Positions 58,689 to 64,000 of a stretch of DNA of 64,000 nucleotides are shown here, piece by piece. The position numbers and the translations under genes are program-made. The notes under the pieces are model-generated. The model worked only from the letters and a program-made list of their open reading frames with translations, ran no database searches and was not told the DNA's origin. Source of the DNA: Allobosea sp. (GTDB lineage Bacteria; Pseudomonadota; Alphaproteobacteria; Rhizobiales; Beijerinckiaceae). Each line of letters starts with the position of its first letter. The stretch's first letter is position 1. The DNA lies in NCBI RefSeq assembly GCF_030695125.1, contig NZ_JAUYTP010000067.1, forward strand, positions 62,001-126,000, given 5' to 3'.

Positions 58689-59092
58689 GACAGCAATCCG
58701 GCGAGGGTGGCGGTGGCGACGCCGGCGAGGAGGAAACTGGCGGTGGCGACGATCGAACGCTTCGACAGCCGCGCCAGCCCGAGGATGCCATGCCCGGAGG
58801 TGCAACCCGAGCCCATCCGCGTGCCGATGCCGACGAGAAGCCCCGCGAGAATGACCACGGGCCAGGAGGCGGAGACCGTCATCGCCGGCAGCGCGCCATG
58901 GGCCGCCGCATAGAGTGCCGGACCGCCGAGCAGACCGACGACGAAGGCGCCGTTGACCCACGCCTGATGCCCGCCGAGCAGCCGCCCAACGATGCCGCTG
59001 ATGCCGGCGATGCGGCCGTTGAGCAGGAGCAGCAGCCCGGCCGACAGGCCCAGCACCATGCCGCCGAACAGGGAAGGCCAATAGGCGCTCAT
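58685..59092 (-). CDS. YeeE/YedE-family half transporter (PmpA-like)
   Basis: A 135-residue membrane protein: SLFGGMVLGLSAGLLLLLNGRIAGISGI, then GIGTRMGSGCTSGHGILGLARLSKRSIVAT. The GSGCTSGHG loop with Cys is the hallmark of this family. ATGA overlaps join it to bigR upstream and the PmpB-like gene downstream, making blh-bigR-pmpAB one operon. Confidence 0.88.
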   Translation of the reverse strand: MSAYWPSLFGGMVLGLSAGLLLLLNGRIAGISGIVGRLLGGHQAWVNGAFVVGLLGGPALYAAAHGALPAMTVSASWPVVILAGLLVGIGTRMGSGCTSGHGILGLARLSKRSIVATASFLLAGVATATLAGLLS

Positions 59093-59424
59093 GAGACGTC
59101 GTCCTTCTGACAGAAAATGGCGTAGAGGGCCTCGATCAGTTGCGAGGCCTTCTGCTGGGTGAGCCGGTAGAAGATCTGCTTGCCGTCGCGGCGCGTCTCG
59201 GCGACGCCGGTTTCCCTGAGGAGGCCGAGTTGCTGCGACAGTGTCGGCTGGTGGATGTCGAGCAGCCGCTCCAGCTCGCCGACCGAGAACTCCCCCTCCG
59301 TAAGCTTGCAGGCGAGCATCAGGCGAACGGGATGGGCCATCACCTTCAGCAAGGCGGCGACCTCCTCGGCGCGCGCCGCCATCGCATGGCGCGCATCGGC
59401 CTCCGTGACCGAGGCGCCGCTCAC
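59089..59424 (-). CDS. bigR: BigR-type ArsR-family persulfide-sensing repressor
   Basis: A 111-residue winged-helix regulator: VMAHPVRLMLACKLTEGEFSVGELERLLDIHQPTLSQQLGLL and wing TRRDGKQIFYRL. Cysteines at residues 39 and 105 form the pair that makes a tetrasulfide switch in BigR/SqrR. The start is GTG 59424, overlapping the blh stop (GTGA). Expected targets are the palindromes at 58190-58211 and 60732-60755. Confidence 0.92.
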   Translation of the reverse strand: MSGASVTEADARHAMAARAEEVAALLKVMAHPVRLMLACKLTEGEFSVGELERLLDIHQPTLSQQLGLLRETGVAETRRDGKQIFYRLTQQKASQLIEALYAIFCQKDDVS

Positions 59425-60716
59425 CAGACGGACCCCGGCAGGGCGTCGAGCGGGATCTTGAGATAGCGCCGCCCATCATCCTCCGGCTCCGGCAGGCGGC
59501 CGCCGCGAATGTTGACCTGCAGCGAGGGCAGGATCAGCCGGGGCATGGGCAGCGTCGCGTCGCGGGCCTCGCGCAGGGCGATGAAGCGCTCCTCCGTCAT
59601 GTCGACGAGATGGGCGTTCTTGCGCTTCTGCTCGCCGACCGTGCTTTCCCAGCGCGCATGGCGCCCTTTCGGTTCGTAGTCGTGCCCGGTGAACAGCCGC
59701 GTCTCGTCGGGCAGCGCCAGAATGGCCTGGATCGAGGCCCACAGCGCTTTGGCACTGCCGCCGGGGAAATCCGCCCGGGCCGTACCCGAATCCGGCATGA
59801 AGATCGTGTCATGGATGAAGGCGGCGTCGCCGATGACATAGCTGACCGAAGCCAGCGTGTGCCCGGGCGAGAACATCACCTGCCCCTCGATCCCGCCGAG
59901 CATGAAGGTGTCGCCCGCCGAAAACAGACGGTCCCATTGCGAGCCGTCGGTGGCGAGCGCCGGCCAGTTGTAGAGACCCTGCCAGAGCCTCTGGACTTGC
60001 GTGACACGGGCGCCGATCGCCATGGGCGCGCCCGTCTTCTGCTTGAGATAATAGGCCGCCGAGAAATGGTCGGCATGGGGGTGGGTGTCGAGGATCCACT
60101 CCACCGTCAGCCCCCGCTCCGCGATGAAGGCCAGGAGCGCGTCGGCATGAACCGTCGCGGTCGATCCCGACTTCTCGTCGAAATCATGCACGGGATCGAT
60201 GATCGCGCAGCGCTTCGTCGCCGCGTCCCAGACGACATACTGGACGCTGCCGGTGCGCGGATCATGGAAGCCCTTGACGTGCGGCGCGCGTGAGCGGTCG
60301 CGGTCGATCCAGACTTTCGCAGCGGACAGGTCGAGGCCCAGCCCTGCACCGAACGCAACGATCTCCTCGGCTCGCATCCGCCCGTCGAGAACCTCGCCGA
60401 GCACATGCAGGATCGCGACGCGCGTTCCGGAGCGGCAATGCGCATAGACCGGGCCCTGGATCGCGGCCACGGCCCGCTGGAAGGCCCTGATGTCGGCCTC
60501 GGTGATCGCAGCCGAGCTGACCGGAACATAGGCGTAGCCGAGCCCGGCCTCCTGCGCGATCGCGGCAGCCTGATCGTGACCGATCTGCCCGCCCTCCTCG
60601 CCATCGGGCCGGACATTGACGATGCCGGCAAAGCGCGAGCCGGCGAGATCGGCAAGGATCGCCGCGTCGGGCTGTCCGGCGGCGGTCAGCTTTGGGGAAA
60701 GGTCGATACCAGTCAT
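59421..60716 (-). CDS. blh: Blh: DUF442 sulfurtransferase / MBL persulfide dioxygenase fusion
   Basis: A 431-residue bifunctional protein. Residues 1-135 are a DUF442 phosphatase-like rhodanese domain with active-site loop YAHCRSGTRVAIL. The rest is an ETHE1-type dioxygenase with LDTHPHADHFSAAYYL, FSPGHTLASVSYV and FTGHDYEPKGRHARWES. This fusion is the Blh protein of BigR operons, converting persulfide to sulfite and thiosulfate for sulfide detoxification. It heads the operon, and the BigR-like palindrome begins 16 bases upstream of its ATG. Confidence 0.92.
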   Translation of the reverse strand: MTGIDLSPKLTAAGQPDAAILADLAGSRFAGIVNVRPDGEEGGQIGHDQAAAIAQEAGLGYAYVPVSSAAITEADIRAFQRAVAAIQGPVYAHCRSGTRVAILHVLGEVLDGRMRAEEIVAFGAGLGLDLSAAKVWIDRDRSRAPHVKGFHDPRTGSVQYVVWDAATKRCAIIDPVHDFDEKSGSTATVHADALLAFIAERGLTVEWILDTHPHADHFSAAYYLKQKTGAPMAIGARVTQVQRLWQGLYNWPALATDGSQWDRLFSAGDTFMLGGIEGQVMFSPGHTLASVSYVIGDAAFIHDTIFMPDSGTARADFPGGSAKALWASIQAILALPDETRLFTGHDYEPKGRHARWESTVGEQKRKNAHLVDMTEERFIALREARDATLPMPRLILPSLQVNIRGGRLPEPEDDGRRYLKIPLDALPGSVW

Positions 60717-60731
60717 GGGGCACTCACATAG

Positions 60732-60755
60732 ACATTATATTATAAAATATAATGT
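60732..60755. promoter_or_regulatory. BigR-like operator before blh
   Basis: ACATTATATT, ATAA, AATATAATGT form a 24-bp palindrome with perfect 10-base arms, standing out in GC-rich DNA directly upstream of blh. BigR repression of its own operon is the expected function. Confidence 0.65.
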
Positions 60756-61710
60756 AAGGCAGCCCTGCCGTTTCCGCAAGCCGCCTGAACGCCGCACCAT
60801 GAAGGAGCGGCGCCTCGTCAGGCCGGCCGCACCACGATCCTGGAGCGCCCGGGCGATGGGGATGCGGCTTGCCAAGCGTCCCAGCGTCCGGTGAGGATCA
60901 AGTGTGATCCCGACCTCGGCCCGCACCGGCGCCGTGCATCGCGCCATCCTCTCAGCCGCAGCCGGCGACAAGGCCTGCCAGCAGCGCTCAAATCGAACTC
61001 GTCCAAATGGGTGACGTCACAGAGCGTCATGTCCCCGCGGCTTGTTGCTGCGAGGCACGGACGAATTGTCGAGATGGCCTGGGAGACAACCGCGAAACCC
61101 TTGCGGCCTGACCGCCGGGCGCTGTCGAAACCGCAATTTTTGCTTGATAATCAACCACTTAGTAAAGTGGCTGGGGGACTAGGACCCCCAGAGACTTCGC
61201 AGCGACCCCCAAAAATCGCCAAAAAGGCGCTGTTCTGGCCGGGATTGAACCCCTATTCGCCGACTATGCCCCGGGGGTGTGCCCATGGCAATGCCCAGGA
61301 CAAACCGGTGCTGGATGACAGGAGCGCCTCCGCTCCTTCGTGCACTCAGGCCGAAATCGGGCACTGAGCACAATCCCTAGAAGGAGGCAGTCTATAGTCC
61401 CCGAGAAGAACAGCCCTGCCCTTTCAGGCAATCTGCATCGACGCTAGCTATATCAGCTTGAAAGATCGAAAAACGTGCGCACGGAATGAAGCCGATAAGC
61501 GCCGCTGACGCCCTAGCCATGCGGTCAAGCGCGATTTTTCTTGATACCCTCGAGGCGCATTAACCCTCCTATTCGATCGGGGTTGCGCTGATGACCTTGC
61601 TCGGCCACCGTCTCATTCTTCAATCGGCATGTCGCTCGAATTGAAGCGGCCGCCGGATCGTCGCCAAACGAACCCGACGGCCTGACCACTCTGTATCTGA
61701 GGGATACATC
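60756..61710. other. Gene-poor kilobase, probable island boundary
   Basis: I find no convincing gene in this stretch. It holds a hairpin (61171-61191), an AT-rich patch near 61130-61165 and a 17-base segment at 61237-61253 whose complement resembles a tRNA T-arm (GGTTCAATCC) without the rest of a tRNA. Short Arg/Pro-rich frames at 60735-61030 and 61525-61950 on the minus strand look non-coding or degenerate. Gene types change completely beyond it. Confidence 0.4.
61171..61191. terminator. Perfect 7-bp hairpin
   Basis: CTGGGGG, ACTAGGA, CCCCCAG form a perfect stem-loop with no T-run. Function unknown; it lies in the gene-poor stretch. Confidence 0.3.
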
Positions 61711-62763
61711 ATGGCTGAGCCTTCCTATCACGGCGCCCCCGGCGCTGGGCAATCCCCTGTGCGTCATCCGCCCGCGCACAATTCGTCTTCCACACTGACG
61801 CCACCACTGCTCGGGGCCTTTGCGGCGCCCCCTCAGACACGGATCATCGTCCCGCTCATCTTCGTGCCGAGGCTCTATGTCGGCTCGCCAGCCGAGATCG
61901 CTGGCCTCCTTTCGGCGCCCGCCCTTCAGGTTCCCGGCGCATACATGCACCTGTGCCCGGCTACGCCGCTGGACCGAGCAGAGATCCGGATCGGTGAAGG
62001 GGGCAATGTCGCACGGCGCCTGCAGCAGAGCGCCGACGGTTGGTTAAACGGGGACTATTCGACCACGATCATCATCGCTTGCGATCACTCGGGTTTCGGC
62101 AAGACGTGCGCCGAAACTGTCGAGTCGCGGCTCACCGCGCGCCTGGAGAGCACGGGCTACGTGAAGGTCCAGCGCGACAGGCCGCCCAAAGTCCGGGATC
62201 TGTCGATCGGCGAACATAGGGCGATCGACGAAATGCTGGCGATCGCGGCGCACGAGCTTGAAAAGATCGGTCTCGACTTTCTCTCCCCGCCCAGGCGCCC
62301 CGCCGAGCCGATCCAGAGGTCCTTCGCGCCGCAGTCGCCTCAGGCCCGCGATGCCGTCAGCGAAATGCTGAGCCGCCTCGATCTCACGCGGCCGCCGCGT
62401 ATGCCCGCTACACCGCCGGCAGCCCCGAAGCCGATCTCGTCCAAGCCGCGGCCATCGCCGTGGGCGGCGTCGCGTTACGTCCTGCACTACGCCGAGATGG
62501 AGGGGACTTTGACCAAGCTCGGCGCCAAGCGCTTCGAACTCGCGGTCGGGACGCAGGTGTCGGCGACTGAGGTGCCGGCGCTCCTCGCCAAGAATCGCGC
62601 GATCCGCAAGGACCTGATGGTCCAGGGCCTGATCGGCTGTGACCGCAAGCGTGGCAACGGCCTGTTCGTGCTTCGCCCGATCGTCGTGAAGTCCGGCGCG
62701 ATCGCGGCGGCGATTGTCAGCGGCTCGACCAAGACAGCCACCCACGTCTGGCGCCCCGCCTGA
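61711..62763 (+). CDS. Hypothetical protein with a GIY-YIG nuclease-like domain
   Basis: A 350-residue protein that I do not recognise as a named family. Residues 75-165 follow the GIY-YIG pattern: VPGAYMHLCPA (GIY position), EIRIGEGGNVARRLQQS (YIG position and conserved Arg), then FGKTCAETVESRLTARL with a Glu in the place of the catalytic acid. The ARRL...ESRL spacing fits GIY-YIG proteins. Residues 205-260 are Pro-rich linker, and the C-terminal 90 residues are unassigned. It begins a plus-strand group of three genes. Nuclease activity is inference. Confidence 0.55.
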   Translation: MAEPSYHGAPGAGQSPVRHPPAHNSSSTLTPPLLGAFAAPPQTRIIVPLIFVPRLYVGSPAEIAGLLSAPALQVPGAYMHLCPATPLDRAEIRIGEGGNVARRLQQSADGWLNGDYSTTIIIACDHSGFGKTCAETVESRLTARLESTGYVKVQRDRPPKVRDLSIGEHRAIDEMLAIAAHELEKIGLDFLSPPRRPAEPIQRSFAPQSPQARDAVSEMLSRLDLTRPPRMPATPPAAPKPISSKPRPSPWAASRYVLHYAEMEGTLTKLGAKRFELAVGTQVSATEVPALLAKNRAIRKDLMVQGLIGCDRKRGNGLFVLRPIVVKSGAIAAAIVSGSTKTATHVWRPA

Positions 62764-62847
62764 GCCCAGCGCGGCGTCCCACGCTCAAATCCACTTCGTC
62801 TCTCAAGAGCGCGCTGCAGCCTCGAAGGCCGGCGCCAAGGAACCCTC

Positions 62848-63318
62848 ATGTCCGTCATCGACACACTCGACCTGCCTGAAGTCTGCTTCAGTTGCACCCC
62901 GCCGCACTGGTGGAGCGCTCTTGCTCCCGAAGACTGGACGCCGGACGCCCGCTGGGGGCTGTCGGATCGCGTCCTTGAGCCGCTGGAACTCTTGCATGAC
63001 CGTCGCTGGGCCCATGCACGGGCCGGCGACCCCGCAGCCGCCATCGCTTTGGCCATCGCCTACGACCGAGGTGATACCCAGCCCGCGCTGCTCAACGCGA
63101 TGATGTCGGCGCTGGTGGCCAATGCTCTGCTCGGCTCCGCAGCCGCCCGGCTGGTCCTCATCCACGGCCTGTCCAGGCGCTGGCGCCTCGATCCCGCGCG
63201 GTACGAGCGCGCGCTGCACGGCTGGCAGGAGCTCGATCGCGAGCTTGGGATCGCCGCCGCTGGCACCGAAGCGAGTGGAGAGGCTGCCGTCTCGGCCATC
63301 TCCAACGCATCCAACTGA
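62848..63318 (+). CDS. Hypothetical protein, accessory region
   Basis: A 156-residue soluble protein, rich in Trp near the N-terminus (PPHWWSALAPEDWTPDARWG) and helical afterwards (AIALAIAYDRGD, MMSALVANALLGSAAARLVLIHGLSRRW). No signal peptide or recognised motif. It lies 84 bases after the GIY-YIG-like gene and 11 bases before the next gene, so all three are likely co-transcribed. Codon use agrees with coding. I assign no function. Confidence 0.55.
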   Translation: MSVIDTLDLPEVCFSCTPPHWWSALAPEDWTPDARWGLSDRVLEPLELLHDRRWAHARAGDPAAAIALAIAYDRGDTQPALLNAMMSALVANALLGSAAARLVLIHGLSRRWRLDPARYERALHGWQELDRELGIAAAGTEASGEAAVSAISNASN

Positions 63319-63329
63319 GAGGCGAAGTC

Positions 63330-64000
63330 ATGACCGACCTCGAGGATTTCGAGTTGGATCTCAGCACAGGCGCTGCCCTGGATGCAGCCGAGGCCGACGG
63401 CAGCGATCCCATCGCAACTTTGCCGCGTTTGTTCCGGATCGGCTTGAGCGCGATCGGGCATCGAAAGCACATCCCCCAGCGGATTGCCGCTGAGATCATG
63501 GAGGTGGCCCCGACCGGCAAGCCGAAGGTCGAGGCCTGGCTCGCCAAAGCAGCCGATGCTCCCATGAACGCGTTGGTAAGATGGCTCGATCGGGAGGCGG
63601 TAAAAAGCGATCAGCCAGTGCTGAAAGCTCTTGGTGACACGGTCCTGCTCGTGTCGCTGACGCCGTTCACCCGGCATCGCGATGGACATGCCCGGGTCGC
63701 GCTCGCGCTGAAGGTCGCTTATGACGGATTGCCCTTCGACCTCGATGCTGACACCAGGTTTGCGGCAACGAAGCTCCTTATCGGCTGGTCGATGATCGGT
63801 GCCGGAGCGTTCACATCGACGCGCCACACGCATGCGATCGATATGTGCCCGAGCCTGGCGAACTCCGCCTGCGAAGATCTGTCGACCATGCTGCATCAGC
63901 AGGCGAAGGCAGAGGCAAAAGAGCGTGCTGATAAGGACAAACCCAGCCAGGGGCTGAACAAGTTCTCAGGCGCAAAGCCCTCCCTGATCATTCCCGCGGG
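63330..64000 (+). CDS. Hypothetical protein, runs off right edge
   Basis: About 223 codons from ATG 63330 with the frame open at the end of the window. The product starts MTDLEDFELDLSTGAALDAA and contains LPRLFRIGLSAIGHRKHIPQ, WLAKAADAPMNALVRWLDRE, and a Lys/Glu-rich segment near residue 190 (QQAKAEAKERADKDKPSQG). No membrane segment or known motif. GAGAGGCGAAGTC precedes the ATG. It belongs to the same run of accessory genes, and its function is unknown. Confidence 0.5.
   Translation, partial: MTDLEDFELDLSTGAALDAAEADGSDPIATLPRLFRIGLSAIGHRKHIPQRIAAEIMEVAPTGKPKVEAWLAKAADAPMNALVRWLDREAVKSDQPVLKALGDTVLLVSLTPFTRHRDGHARVALALKVAYDGLPFDLDADTRFAATKLLIGWSMIGAGAFTSTRHTHAIDMCPSLANSACEDLSTMLHQQAKAEAKERADKDKPSQGLNKFSGAKPSLIIPA

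Noticed and set aside
61237..61253. Possible tRNA on the minus strand (GGGGTTCAATCCCGGCC)
   Set aside because: Only a T-arm-like segment is present; I find no paired acceptor stem, anticodon arm or D-arm at proper distances.
61525..61950. Minus-strand 141-codon frame overlapping the start of the GIY-YIG-like gene
   Set aside because: Overlaps a better-supported gene on the other strand, has no motif and an atypical Arg/Asp-rich composition.
1..64000. CRISPR arrays, insertion sequences, rRNA or riboswitches
   Set aside because: No regularly spaced direct repeats beyond the 3 x 17 bp set, no transposase or integrase, and no rRNA or recognisable riboswitch motif was found on reading both strands.

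Overview
The window reads as high-GC chromosomal DNA from an alphaproteobacterium, most likely a chemolithotroph of the Hyphomicrobiales (Bosea-like). This is inferred from codon use, an Irr/ICE-type iron box, a SoxR/BigR-type regulator pair and a full periplasmic Sox system. Genes are dense and arranged in many short operons with ATGA/TGATG overlaps. No rRNA, complete tRNA, insertion sequence or CRISPR array was seen.

Layout: (1) 1-3209: end of an acetyltransferase-like gene, a Zn alcohol dehydrogenase and a two-domain kinase. (2) 3379-9371: iron/heme uptake locus (ICE-like box, fecI, fecR, TonB receptor with STN domain, periplasmic binding protein, siderophore-interacting flavoprotein). (3) 9445-15926: CDP-alcohol phosphotransferase, a broken oxidoreductase fragment, cyclophilin-like protein, iorBA molybdenum hydroxylase with divergent LysR, a membrane protein. 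(4) 16112-26157: catabolic/uptake locus with a LivKHMGF ABC transporter, carboxymuconolactone decarboxylase-like protein, MBL lactonase-like protein, alpha/beta hydrolase, beta-hydroxyacid dehydrogenase, GntR regulator and a TctC-type binding protein. The same operator occurs three times here. (5) 26275-42230: cluster built around an ECF sigma factor and an NrsF-like membrane anti-sigma factor. It holds a radical SAM protein, DUF302, a FAD oxidoreductase, four glycosyltransferase-like proteins, rhodanese, DUF547, TVP38, a MerA-like flavoprotein, a secreted lipocalin-like protein, a metallophosphoesterase and a PhnDEC-like transporter. (6) 42360-54911: sox gene cluster (MBL, cytochromes, soxF, DsrE, soxDCBZY divergent from soxAX, soxW, soxSR, YeeE-type transporter). 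(7) 54931-60755: sulfide/persulfide operons with BigR-type operators (TauE, DsrE, rhodanese, persulfide-dioxygenase-like MBL, DUF2892; blh-bigR-pmpAB). (8) 60756-64000: a gene-poor kilobase, then three unfamiliar genes, probably the edge of an accessory island.

The most notable observation is in region 5. Seven promoters on both strands share GTAACR, exactly 16 bp, then CGWAN, and sit before the sigma gene and nearly every transcription unit of the cluster. This ties genes with no obvious common pathway into one ECF regulon, which I propose is an envelope or metal(loid)-stress glyco-conjugate system. Function is inference; the motif is directly visible. In regions 6 and 7 thiosulfate and sulfide oxidation work together: thiosulfate enters through YeeE-type channels, SoxAX/YZ/B/CD oxidise it in the periplasm, and SoxF, persulfide dioxygenases, rhodaneses and DsrE-type carriers process sulfane sulfur under two Cys-pair ArsR repressors.
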